Under the pieces are notes generated by a model. That model was not told where the DNA came from, did not search any database, and worked only from the letters and a program-made list of their open reading frames with translations. A program made the translations under genes and the position numbers. Of a stretch of 64,000 nucleotides of DNA, positions 1 through 10,046 are shown one piece after another (position 1 is the first letter of the stretch; each line of letters opens with the position of its first letter). Origin of the DNA: Cafeteria roenbergensis (taxonomy: Eukaryota; Sar; Bigyra; Bicosoecida; Cafeteriaceae); contig VLTN01000038.1 in assembly GCA_008330645.1 (NCBI GenBank), positions 248,001-312,000 on the forward strand. Reading direction: 5' to 3'.

Positions 1-807
1 CAGCTCGGCCGGTGCACGCCCAGCGAGTCCGCAGTCTGGGCGCCCCACAGCTGCGACAGCTGCTGGCGCGAGGGGCAGCCGGCGGTCGGGCCTGTCGTCT
101 GCGGGGAGCCAAGCGCTGCAGGCCCCCCTGGCGGCAGCACCGCCGGCCGGAGGACGGTCAGACACGTCGTGGACGTCAGCTCGCGGCAGAGCCGGCGCAA
201 GGAGGGGCCGGCGATAGTTCCAGGGCATGGGGGCGCGTGTGCCCGTGCGTGGTCCGGCTGCGTTTGCGTGGCCGGGCAGGGACTGCGCGCCGCTTGGGCA
301 GATGCGTGAGCCGTTTGACTGTCCTTGTGATGACAATCCTGCGCTGCTGCTGTTCCCCCAAGTTGAGCGGCCGCAGCCCTCAGACGTGGCAACAACAACC
401 CCGGGCCTGCTCTGCCCCACGGCAGGCGCGGCCCATCCGACCCGCTCGCAAGCTCGCCCTCTGAGCGGGCACACCGGCTCGAGTCCGTGTGGGGCTCGCC
501 GGCCGCGTCCCATAGCTGCCGCACGCGCCCCGAGTGGTGCGTGTGTGCTCGATTCGATCGTTTGCCCCCTCACTCCCGTCCCTCGGGCGACCCCGTGTGG
601 TCCCCGCCGCGCCGAAGTGCAGCCGCTTGGTCATCACCGGTCCCGCACTCGCACGCGGTCTCCCGACACCCTTGATGGTCAGCATTCGCTTTGTGGGGCG
701 GCTGATCGAGCGGGATATTTGCCAACCGCGGCAATATCGCGCCTGCAGCCCGCCTCAGACCGCGGCGCACGCCAGAAGCTCAAGCGCGACTCGTGTGCCC
801 AACGATC
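1..807. other. no gene recognised; left edge and upstream region of the ankyrin gene
   Basis: Short open frames exist on both strands, but they are arginine- and proline-rich translations of GC-rich DNA with no recognisable domain. The stretch may hold the 5' untranslated region and promoter of the ankyrin gene, or the end of a gene lying to the left. I see no RNA gene or repeat in it. Confidence 0.5.
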
Positions 808-3800
808 ATGGCCAACATGACCCCAGACGCGCTCGCAGACGCCATTGCGGCCGGCCAGTTCGACCAGGTGCTGGCAGCCGTCGACGGCGGGCTCGGCAAG
901 GACAGCTGCCTGGTGCGTCTGCCGATGGGCTGCTGAGGGGCAGGCTCTTGGGGCACCCCGCAGGCGGACTGGCCAGGGGTCTGAAATTGGCGGCTGCATG
1001 CTGGCGCTTGCGGCCCGGGTGCGCGGGGGCACGCCCGGCGCGAACAGGCGGCTGCGCTGACCGGGAGCAGCTCGACTCTTGCTCGTTGTTTTGCTGCGCT
1101 GTCTTGCTTGCAGTGCGGGCGCCCGCTGATCCTCGAGGCAGCAGCTGCCGGAGGGAAGGCCCTTGTGGAAGGACTGCTGGACCGTGGCGCGGACGTGGCG
1201 ACGAAGACGCCAGTGAGCGGCAGCAAGCGGAAGCTTGACCACGGCTGCGCCGAAGCACACGATGAGCACCTGCAAGTTCCCCCGAGCTTGGGCGTTGGGC
1301 AGGGACTCGCCGAGCCCGATTCGTCCAGCTTGTGCAGGGGTTGGACGGTGCCGGGGCGGCCGTGGTGGCGACTGTGGTTTGTGTGCATGTTTCGGTGCTG
1401 TCTGATGTGACTGCAGGACGGCTGGACGGCGGTCATGCTGGCTGCACAGGACGGCCACGAGTCGACTGTGGAGCTGCTGCTCGACCGCGGCGCCGACGTG
1501 GAGGCACGGGAGGAGGTGAGCACAGTATCGATTGGCCGCAGCCGCGGTGGCGCGTATCCCGCTGACCGCCTCGGGCGGGCTGTGACCGAGCCTGCCGCTG
1601 GCCTGAGGCGGGCAGTGAGCCGCTGGCAGTCTTCGCTGGGACCTTGTCGGTTTGCGCGCGCTGTCCGATGCGGCGTGGGTGCGCCGCGTGTGGGGTGGCG
1701 GTCGCTGAGGGGAGGCAGCACGGCGTGTCGTCGGCCTGGTGGTGGTGGGCTCCGGCGCAGGTGGCGGGCCCGCGCGTGGGGCGTGGTGGCGCAGTGTGTG
1801 GCTCGGGCTGGAGTGTGTCGATGGCTCGCTGGCGGGGGCGGGGGTGGCAGCTGTGGGTGGCTGCGGGGACTGGGACGGACAACTGCGGGACCGAGGGGGA
1901 CGGGGCGGCATGGTTGGGGCCGTGACGGCGTCCGGCGTCAGCGCGGGTGGGGCTGGTGTTGCTTGTTTGGCATGGGTGTTGGGCGTCGTGCTGGACGGCC
2001 AGCGTGCGTCTGTGTCGCGGGGCGGTCGTTGGGGCGAGGGCATGCTGCGCTGGGTCGGCCGTGGTGGCGACTGTGGTTGATGAGCGTGTTTCGTTGCTGT
2101 CTGATGTGACTGCAGGACGGCTGGACGGCGGTCATGCTGGCTGCACAGGACGGCCACGAGTCGACTGTGGAGCTGCTGCTCGACCGCGGCGCCGACGTGG
2201 AGGCACGGAGCAAGGTGAGCACGTGTCTCGATTGGCCGCAGCCGCGGTGGCGTGTGTCCCGCAGACCGCCACGGGCGGGCTGTGACCGTGCCCGGTGGTG
2301 GTCTGAGGCGGGCAGTGAGCCGCTGGCAGCCATGCGTGGGCCCGACGGCGTTTGCGCGCGCTGTCCGATGCGGTGTGGGCGCATTGGATGCGGTGTGGCT
2401 GGCGCGTGGGGGAGTCATCACGACGTGTCGCCTGCCTGGTGGTGGGGCGCTCAGGCGAGGTGACGGGCGCAGGTGGCGGGCCGTCGCGCGGGGCGTGGTG
2501 GCGCATTGTGTGGATCGGGCTGGAGCGTGTCGATAGCTCGCTGGCGGTCGCGGGGCCTGGCCGCCACGGGTGGCTGTCGGGGCTGGGCTGGACAGCGGGG
2601 GGCCGGGCGGCATGGTTGGCAGCCGTGACGGCGTCCGGCGTCGGCGCGGGCGGGCGGGTGGTGTTGCCGGCATGTGTGTTGGGCGTGGTGCTGACCGGCC
2701 AGCGTGCGTCTGTGTCGCGGGGCGGTCGTTGGGGCGAGGGCATGATGTGCTGGGTCGGCCGTGGTGGCGACTGTGGTTTGTGTGCATGTTTCGGTGCTGT
2801 CTGATGTGACTGCAGGACGGCTGGACGGCGGTCATGCTGGCTGCACAGGACGGCCACGAGTCGACTGTGGAGCTGCTGCTCGACCGCGGCGCCGACGTGG
2901 AGGCACGGAACAAGGTGAGCACGTGTCTCGATCCGCCGCAGCCGCCTTGCAGTGTGTCCCGCAGACCGCCACGAGCGGGCTGTGACCGTGCCCGGTGGTG
3001 GTCTGAGGCGGGCAGTGAGCCGCAGGCAGCCATTGCTGTGGCTTGTCGGCTTTCGCGTGCTGTTCGGCGCTGTGTGGCTGCACGGTGTGTGGGGTGGCGG
3101 TCGCGGCGGGAAGGCAGCACGTGTCGTCGGCCTGGTGGGCCTGGTGTGTGGTGAGGTCCGGCGCAGGTGGCTCGCCGGCGCGTGGGGCGTGGTGGCGCAG
3201 CGTGTGGCTCGGGCTGGAGCGTGTCGATAGCTCGCTGGCGGTCGCGGGGCCTGGCCGCCGTGGGTGGCTGCCGGGGCTGGGCTGGACAGCTGGGGGCCGG
3301 GCGGCATGGTTGGCAGCCGTGACGGCGTCCGGCGTCGGCGCGGGTGGGGCGGGTGTTGCTTGTTTGGCGTGGGTGTTGGGCGTGGTGCTGGTCGGCTGCT
3401 GTGTGTCTGCGTGGCAGGGCGGTCATTGGGGCGAGGGCATGATGTGCTGGGGGCGGTCGAGGTGGCGACTGTGGTTGATGTGCATGTTTCGTTGCTGTCT
3501 GATGTGACTGCAGGACGGCTGGACGGCGGTCATGCTGGCTGCTCAGAACGGCCACGAGTCGACTGTGGGGCTGCTGCTCGACCGCGGCGCCGACGTGGAG
3601 GCACGGAGCAATGTGAGCTCTGGTATCGAGTGGCCGTAGCCGCGGTGCAGAGTTTCCCGCAGACCGCCACGGGCGGGCTGTGACCGTGTTCGCCGGTGGT
3701 CTGAGGCGGGCAGTGATCCGCTGGCAGTCTTCGCTTGGACCTTGTCGGTTTGCGCGCGCTGTCCGATGCGGTGTGGGTGCACTGTGTGTGGGGTGGCGGT

Positions 3801-6005
3801 CGCGGAGCGGGAGGCAGCATGGCGTGGCGTCGGCCTGGTGGCGTGGCGTGAGGGCAAGGTCGGGCGCAGGTGGGCGGCCGGCGCCGGGCGTGGTGGCGCA
3901 GTGTGTGGCTCGGGCTGGAGTGTGTCGATGGCTCGCTGGCAGGGGCAGGGGGTGGCAGCCGTGGGTGACAACGGGGGCTGGAAAGGAAGACTGTTTGACG
4001 GGGCGGCATGGTTGGCAGCCGTGGCGGCGTCCGGCTTCGGCGCGGGCGGTGCTGCTGTTGCTTGTTTGGCGTGTCTGTTGGGCGTGCTGGCTGGCCGGCC
4101 GCTGTGTGTCTGCGTGGCAGGGCGGTCTTTGGGGCGAGGGCATGATGTGCTGGGGCGGTCGTGGTGGCGACTGTGGTTGATGAGCATGTTTTGTTGCTGC
4201 CTGATGTGACTGCAGGACGGCTGGACGGCGGTCATGGTGGCTGCTCAGGACGGCCACGAGTCGACTGTGCGGCTGCTGCTGGACCGCGGCGCCGACGTGG
4301 AGTCACGGGAAGTGGTGAGCACACGTCTCGATCGGCCGCGGCCGCGGCCGATCGTGTCCCAGTGGCCTCGACGAACGGGCTGTGACCGTGCCCGCCGGTG
4401 GTTGTGAGGCGGGTAGTCAGCCGCAGGCAGCGTCTGCAGTGGCTCGGCTGCTTGCACACACTGCCCGGTGCGGTGTGACTGCACGGTGTGTGGGGTGGCG
4501 GTCGCTGAGGGGAGGCAGCACGTCGTGTGGTCGGCCTGGTGGTGGTGGGCTCCGGCGCAGGTGTCGGGCCCGGCGCCGGACTTGGCGGCGCAGTGTGTGG
4601 CTCGGGCTGGAGCGTGTCGATAGCTCGCTGGCGGTCGCGGGGCCTGGCCGCCGTGGGTGGCTGCCGGGGCTGGGCTGGGCAGCTGGGGGCCGGGCGGCAT
4701 GGTTGGCAGCCGTGACGGCGTCCGGCGTCGGCGCGGGCAGGCGGGTGGTGTTGCCGGCATGTGTGTTGGGCGTCGTGCTGGACGGCCAGCGTGCGTCTGT
4801 GTCGCGGGGCGGTCGTTAGGGCGAGGGCAAGATGCAGGGGGGAGGGCATGGTGGCGACTGTGGTTGATGAGCGTGTTTGTTGCTGTCTGATGTGACTGCA
4901 GGACGGCTGGACGGCGGTCATGCTGGCTGCACAGGACGGCCACGAGTCGACTGTGGGGCTGCTGCTTGACCGCGGCGCCGACATGGAGACACAGAGCAAG
5001 GTGAGCACATGTCTCGACCGGCTGCAACCGCCGCAGAGCGTGTCTCGCAGACCGCCACGAGGCGGGCTGTGATGCGGCGGTGGTGGTCTGAGGCGGGCAG
5101 TGAGCCTGTGGCAGACTTCGCGTTGACCTCGTCGCTGTGTGCGCGCGCTGTCCGATGCGGTGTGGCGGGTCCGCGTGAGCGGTGGCATCGCTGCGTGAGC
5201 AGTCGGCCTGTGTCGTCGGGGCGCTCAGGGGAGGTGACGGGCGCAGGTGGCCGGACGGCGCGTGGGGCGTGGTGGCGCATTGTGTGGATCGGGCTGGAGT
5301 GTGTCGATGTTTCGCTGGCGGGCGCGGGGGCTGGCAGCCGTGGGTGGCTGCGAGGTCCAGGGTGGGCAGCTGGGGACAGGGCGGCTAAGGCGGCATGGTT
5401 GGCAGCCGTGACGGCGTCTGGTGTCTGCGCCAGTGGGGCGGGCGTTGTCTGGCGCGTTTGTTGGGCGTCGAGCTGGACGGCTGGCGAGTGTCTGTGTCGC
5501 GGGGCGGTCGTTGGGGCGAGGGCATGATGTGCTGGGTCGGCCGTGGTGGCGACTGTGGTTGACGAGCGTGTTTCGTTGCTGTCTGATGTGACTGCAGGAC
5601 GGCTGGACGGCGGTCATGGTGGCTGCAAGCAATGGCCACGAGTCGACTGTGCGGCTGCTGCTCGACCGCGGCGCCGACGTGACAGCCACCAACGCCGTGA
5701 GTTGCCGTTGGATTCGGTTCGGGGCTTCTTCCGCTGCAGGCAAGCAAGCGTCCGGCAGCGGCTTCGTCTGGTCTCGCACAGCTTGCGGCGTTGCTTTGCC
5801 GCTGGGTGCGTCCAGCTTTGCGCTAAGCGACGCGCTGCTTGCTTGCGCGGAACCCTGGTCGTGGCGCTCACAGGACGGCGAGACTGCGCTCCGCGTCGCC
5901 GCCAATGCCTCCGTCCTGAAGGTGCTTGAACAAGCAGACTGCCTCCAGCGTTGGCATCGGCGCGCGATCCTGGCCTTGTGGCGCCGAGCCTGTGGCTGGA
6001 AGTGA
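808..6005 (+). CDS. ankyrin-repeat protein, ten exons, one ankyrin repeat per exon
   Basis: Exons read from GT-AG sites and frame are 808-912, 1114-1212, 1417-1515, 2116-2214, 2816-2914, 3514-3612, 4216-4314, 4902-5000, 5598-5696 and 5874-6005. They give about 342 residues. Exons 2 to 9 are each exactly 99 nt, phase 0 at both ends, and each encodes one 33-residue ankyrin repeat (pattern DGWTAVMLAA...GHESTV.LLLDRGADVEA). Exon 1 (MANMTPDALADAIAAGQFDQ) is the usual N-terminal cap, and the last exon opens with a half repeat (DGETALRVAA). Ankyrin repeats bind partner proteins; no catalytic domain is visible, so the role is unknown. The ATG at 808 is the first in the capping exon. The last intron (5697-5873) is 177 nt and open in frame, so its retention would add 59 residues. 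Exon boundaries are well supported by their repetition; the 5' end is less certain. Confidence 0.82.
1417..5696 (+). repeat. tandem array of seven ~700-bp exon-plus-intron units
   Basis: Exon starts lie at 1417, 2116, 2816, 3514, 4216, 4902 and 5598, a spacing of 699, 700, 698, 702, 686 and 696 bp. The 99-bp exons are nearly identical. The introns also share long blocks: the 5' end (GTGAGCAC...), mid blocks around GGCATGGTTGGCAGCCGTGA, and the last ~60 bp ending TCTGATGTGACTGCAG. The shared 3' block is already present at the end of intron 2 (about 1350-1416), so the array grew by copying intron end, exon and intron together. Mid-intron segments differ between units, which suggests recombination among copies. 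Confidence 0.9.
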
Positions 6006-6617
6006 GCTTGTCTCAGTTTCGGCCGCGCGCACCTGAAGCTGCTGGGTGACACGGACGAAGAGGGGCCGCGTGCGAGTGAAGGGCCGATTGCCACTGACTG
6101 TGCGGCAACGCCTCCGATTCGTCCTGGTGCGTGTGATCGTAAGGAATGGTGATCACACATCCAGCAGTCGCCAAATGGGCACCTGTTCGGTGTCCGGCGC
6201 CAGCAGGCTGGGAGTGGCAGTGCCTTGCTTGGTGACTGCACCCACAGGGGCACTGAAACCTCGCAAGCCACCTCCCAGCCTGCCGCGGGATGGGCGGGCG
6301 GGTCACGAATGCGGCTTTGCTCCCACACAACCTCAAAGCCGATCGCAACGGGCCCTGGAGTGCTGTGCGAGCGTTCGCACGGCAAGGCAGGCAAAGCGAA
6401 GCGCTTGCAGCGCACGCCTTGCCGGAGAGCTGCTTGTCCTGGCCGCCGGCGCAGGCGGGTAGACTCGAGCTCGGGACCCTCTGGGTCACGACGGTGGCAG
6501 CCCCAGCACGCTGCCGGGAAGCTGCGCGGCCCAGGAGAGTGTGGAGACGAGGCCAGGTCGCCCGAGTGCTTTGCCAGGGTAGAATCCACGTCTGCGGACA
6601 AGAATGAACCCAACCGG
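6006..6617. other. convergent intergenic stretch
   Basis: This stretch lies between the stop of the ankyrin gene (plus strand) and the stop of the lower-GC minus-strand gene. Base composition starts to fall toward about 60% G+C here. I see no gene, repeat or RNA in it. Confidence 0.5.
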
Positions 6618-9173
6618 TTACCCAGCGACAGGCTCGGTATTGCCTGTAAAGGGGTCCCACCACTGGCCCGGCTCTGTGGGCCTGCAGGAGGGTCTTGGAA
6701 TACACCCAGTCTGGGGCTCCCATAGCTCGTCGGCGGAAGCACTCAAGGTCTGGCCAGCAGAACCTTTCCTGCCGGTGCACCGGTGCTGGGAGGGTCTCTC
6801 AATGTCGCTCGACATTGGCTCTGGGGCATCGTCAGAGCTGGATGGAGCTCCAAAAAGGCTCGACTGGGCGGCCTCCTTTGGAATCGCCTCTGCTTTGCTG
6901 AGCAAAGTCTGCGGCTCAGGCACGTGCAGGGAGCTTCGAAACGACATACTGTCCGAAGCTGCTGCTCCGTGGGAGTCAGCCAGATGAGTTGGCGTTGTTT
7001 GCCGAGGGTAGCACTGACTCATTCGCAGAATCGTAGCATTGGCCTCATCAAATGCGTCCAGAGCGCCCAACAGCAATTCAGCGTCTGGCCGACGTTGGGC
7101 ACCGCCGCTGGGGGAGCTAGAACCGTGCCGCATTGCTGACCAAACCGTCAAGCACAGGGCAGACCCCAACCTTGTGGCGGCAGCCTTGAGGCTTGCTGTG
7201 TTTGGCTTCCAAACTCCGCACTTGTAAAGGTGGCACCGGGCAACGTCGACTGCCCTGTTCAGTCGTGACGCGCTGCTGATGGAGAGCATCAACGCCAGCG
7301 CTGAGGGGTCCACCGCCAAAGCCGGCAAGCTTGAAGGGGCTGCGCTTGGGCTCGCTTCCAGTAGGCCACTGATCGGTGCGTTGACCTCAGCGCGAACTCT
7401 CTGCATGATGGTGTTGAAGTCAGGAGCTGCAGAACTCTTGGAGCCGCCGAGTTCGCCGCAGAACTCGTGCAGAAGGCCGCTGTCGACGGCCTCTCGAAGG
7501 AGACTTGCGGTTTTACGTTCAGCGCAATGCTCCGCATGGGCGCCCTTGCCGTGAGGGCCCTTGCAGGTGCCTGGGCATTCCTCGTCGCCGTCCGTGGTCC
7601 TTCCCTCTCCCTTGCCCGCGCCTGGTCCGGCGGCTGGACTGGCGCTTGCGGCAGTTCTGACGGCCGCAGCTGCAGCCCCTTTGCCGCGTTTTCTTCCTGC
7701 CCCAAAGTCGGCCCCAGCGGGCCAGCCTCGCTTGGGAGCCCTGCTAGCCTGAGCAGCCGGTGCAGCCACTCCCGCGCGTCGGTCCTCCGCCACGTCAGGC
7801 GTTCGCTCCTCCGCCCAGGAAAACTTGTTCTTCACAAATCTCTGGTGCTCAGACTTCAGGGTACGAAAGTCCACACTCGGCCTAGCGACAGGCCCCGCAT
7901 CTGAAGGCGATACGAGCAATTCCTCGGCCTCGGTTGACAAATCTTTGCGTGCCTTCGTCTCGTTCTCCAGCAACTGGACCACTTCGGGTGCTGCTCCGTA
8001 TTCTCCCCGTGCGATCTTGGCAACCCTCTGGGCAGCCAGCACGATAGGAGACCGCGAAATAGAGAATTCTGTCGGCGCATTCTCGCGCTCCAGCGCCATG
8101 GCCGCCATCAGAGCCGCCCTGGCAGCGTCGAGAGCCATCGACGCGACGTGAACAGCAGTCGCAGCTGTTTCCCAATTGGGGACAGCCGCTACGAGGTTAA
8201 CTGCGTGAGCTGCCAGCGAGGCTGCGACGACTGACGCGTTTGCTGCCCGCCGGGCCATTGAGAGCCGATTCACAGGCTGCGCTTTGCCTTGGCAGGCTCT
8301 GGGGAATTGCCACTTGCCTCCCGTGCGGGGCAGCCGTTCTGCCAGGGTGCACCTCGCATCGTGTCGTTTCCGGTTCAAGGGGCAGCAGTTCCAGACCTGC
8401 GCGTGTTCGCCCAGCTCAGGAGCATCTCCCTCGAGGCCGTCCAGCGATGAGTTGAGCGACGTCCACGCCACCGACTCTGGGCGAAGCAGCGCCATCGAAG
8501 GCACGATGTTCTCGCGCAAGGACACGGGGTAGTTGTACACCTGCACCAGTCCGGCCTTGATGCCAGCGCGCTCCGAGGCATTCTGCCGAATGTGCTCGAG
8601 CCCCTCGAATGCAGTTGTTGCCGCTGTGAGGAGAGAGAAGCTCGGGAGCTGTGCTTCTGCTTCCGGGACCCTCACCGACGAAGCCAAGTCCAAGAACTGG
8701 CGCGCAAAGTTTGTCGTGGCAATGTCCTGCATCAAGAATGGGGCAGCTTCTGGTCGGACGAAGCTGCTCGGCCTTCGGTCGCCATCACCAAGTGGCAGCA
8801 GCAGCTCAGTTTGCCCGCTCTGCTTGACGGGCGAATTTCCCCAGGCGACAACGGGTGCCCAGGAGTGATTGGTTGCCTTGTGCAGACCAAGGGTCTGACG
8901 AGTGAGCCAGTCCTGCAGCTCGGTCTCAAAGTCGCTGATCTTGCTGCTTGCCTCGCTCGTGACGTTGAGGGGCACGACGCCGTGAACCACGAGGTCTGCC
9001 ACCTCGCAGCCGGTCGAGAGCTCGACGGCCTTTCCGTAGTCCAGCGCTCGGCGAGTCGCCGCCTCAAAGAACTTCAGCGGGTCGGTCTCCGTGAAAGGTC
9101 TGCAAGGCGTGTGTGTGGCCAACTCGACCTTGCCTGCCTTGAGCAGAGGAATTCGCATTGTCGCGTCGGCCAT
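6618..9173 (-). CDS. unrecognised 851-residue protein, possibly retroelement Gag-like
   Basis: This is a single open frame starting at MADATMRIPLL. G+C is roughly 60%, clearly below the flanking genes. The N-terminal half is mixed alpha-like sequence (DPLKFFEAATRRALDYGKAV); the middle is Ala-rich and probably helical; then come a basic stretch (KRGWPAGADFGAGRKRGKG) and a C-x3-C-x3-H-x4-H-x2-C cluster (CPGTCKGPHGKGAHAEHC). A helical body followed by a basic region and a Cys/His knuckle is how retroelement Gag proteins are built, and tyrosine-recombinase elements of the DIRS/Ngaro kind are known from Cafeteria. However, no reverse transcriptase, recombinase or terminal repeat is visible nearby, so a host gene of unknown role is equally possible. 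An in-frame ATG at 9482 would add a hydrophobic N-terminus (MRTIAVALVVWALW), but that DNA is GC-rich like the host, so I prefer 9173. Confidence 0.5.
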   Translation of the reverse strand: MADATMRIPLLKAGKVELATHTPCRPFTETDPLKFFEAATRRALDYGKAVELSTGCEVADLVVHGVVPLNVTSEASSKISDFETELQDWLTRQTLGLHKATNHSWAPVVAWGNSPVKQSGQTELLLPLGDGDRRPSSFVRPEAAPFLMQDIATTNFARQFLDLASSVRVPEAEAQLPSFSLLTAATTAFEGLEHIRQNASERAGIKAGLVQVYNYPVSLRENIVPSMALLRPESVAWTSLNSSLDGLEGDAPELGEHAQVWNCCPLNRKRHDARCTLAERLPRTGGKWQFPRACQGKAQPVNRLSMARRAANASVVAASLAAHAVNLVAAVPNWETAATAVHVASMALDAARAALMAAMALERENAPTEFSISRSPIVLAAQRVAKIARGEYGAAPEVVQLLENETKARKDLSTEAEELLVSPSDAGPVARPSVDFRTLKSEHQRFVKNKFSWAEERTPDVAEDRRAGVAAPAAQASRAPKRGWPAGADFGAGRKRGKGAAAAAVRTAASASPAAGPGAGKGEGRTTDGDEECPGTCKGPHGKGAHAEHCAERKTASLLREAVDSGLLHEFCGELGGSKSSAAPDFNTIMQRVRAEVNAPISGLLEASPSAAPSSLPALAVDPSALALMLSISSASRLNRAVDVARCHLYKCGVWKPNTASLKAAATRLGSALCLTVWSAMRHGSSSPSGGAQRRPDAELLLGALDAFDEANATILRMSQCYPRQTTPTHLADSHGAAASDSMSFRSSLHVPEPQTLLSKAEAIPKEAAQSSLFGAPSSSDDAPEPMSSDIERPSQHRCTGRKGSAGQTLSASADELWEPQTGCIPRPSCRPTEPGQWWDPFTGNTEPVAG

Positions 9174-10046
9174 CTGGCAACGAACGAGCCGAGCGGACCA
9201 AATGTACAGGGCGCCGATGGTGCAGTCCACTGCGAAAGCCGGCGCCTGCGAAGACCGAGTTTGGCACGCGGGCAACAAGGACGTGGCGAGTGAGAACTCC
9301 ACTTGGGGGCCGCGGGGAGCAGACGGGTCCCGCTGCCTGGCCCGGGCCGCCGGAGAAGGCGCGCGGCGTCGCTCGTGGGCGTTGTTTGGCGCTGCGCCAG
9401 TCGGCGAGCTGAAAGGCGGGCGGAGCAAGAGCCGGCTTACCCAGAGCGCCCAAACGACCAACGCCACAGCAATGGTCCGCATGCTGCCGGCCAGTCGGGC
9501 CTGGCTGGCTGGTACGCTGCGGGCGCTGAGCAAAGCGCTCGGCGGATCGAGCCGTGTTGCACGCCACCCTCTCGTTGCTCACAGGGGCCGCCCCGCGGCC
9601 CGGCTCCCGGTCACGGGGGCAGAAACAGCGGGAGAGCGACCCCGAGGCCTCGTCCGCGCGCCGTGGGGGGGCGCGCTGCGGGCCGACGGGGCCCATGCAA
9701 GCGGGCCGCTCGAGCGCGCCACGAACCACGCCGCATCTGCGCAGCGCGGGCTCCTCAGCCCTCGCGCCCAGGGACTGCCCCGCAACGAGGCACTCGCAGA
9801 GGCTTGCACTCACGGTTCGAAGCAGCGAGTGCGCGGCCACGTGGCCCCGGGGCGCGGGTGTGCGGCGCTGCGCCGCGGCTCTCGGCGCGGCAGTTTTCCC
9901 CCGGACCGATGATCCGCACCATGAGCAGAGGCCCTCGAGCGCGCCTTGCCAACTCTGGATGGCAGAGCAGAGAGCAGCCAGCGGCCACACGGAGGCGCGC
10001 ACGCATCAAGACCGCCCAACCTGGCCGACGAGGCCGAGCATGCACC
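9174..10046. other. intergenic stretch upstream of the lower-GC gene
   Basis: GC-rich sequence between two minus-strand genes. Frames are open on both strands, but their translations are arginine-rich and lack any domain. It presumably carries the promoter of the gene ending at 6618 and the 3' region of the gene ending at 10047. Nothing specific is visible. Confidence 0.45.

Noticed and set aside
679-4257. A 1192-codon open frame on the minus strand across the ankyrin array
   Set aside because: It runs antisense through exons and introns of the plus-strand ankyrin gene and repeats with the array. Its translation is Arg/Pro/His-rich and matches no family. High G+C makes stop codons rare, so long shadow frames are expected.
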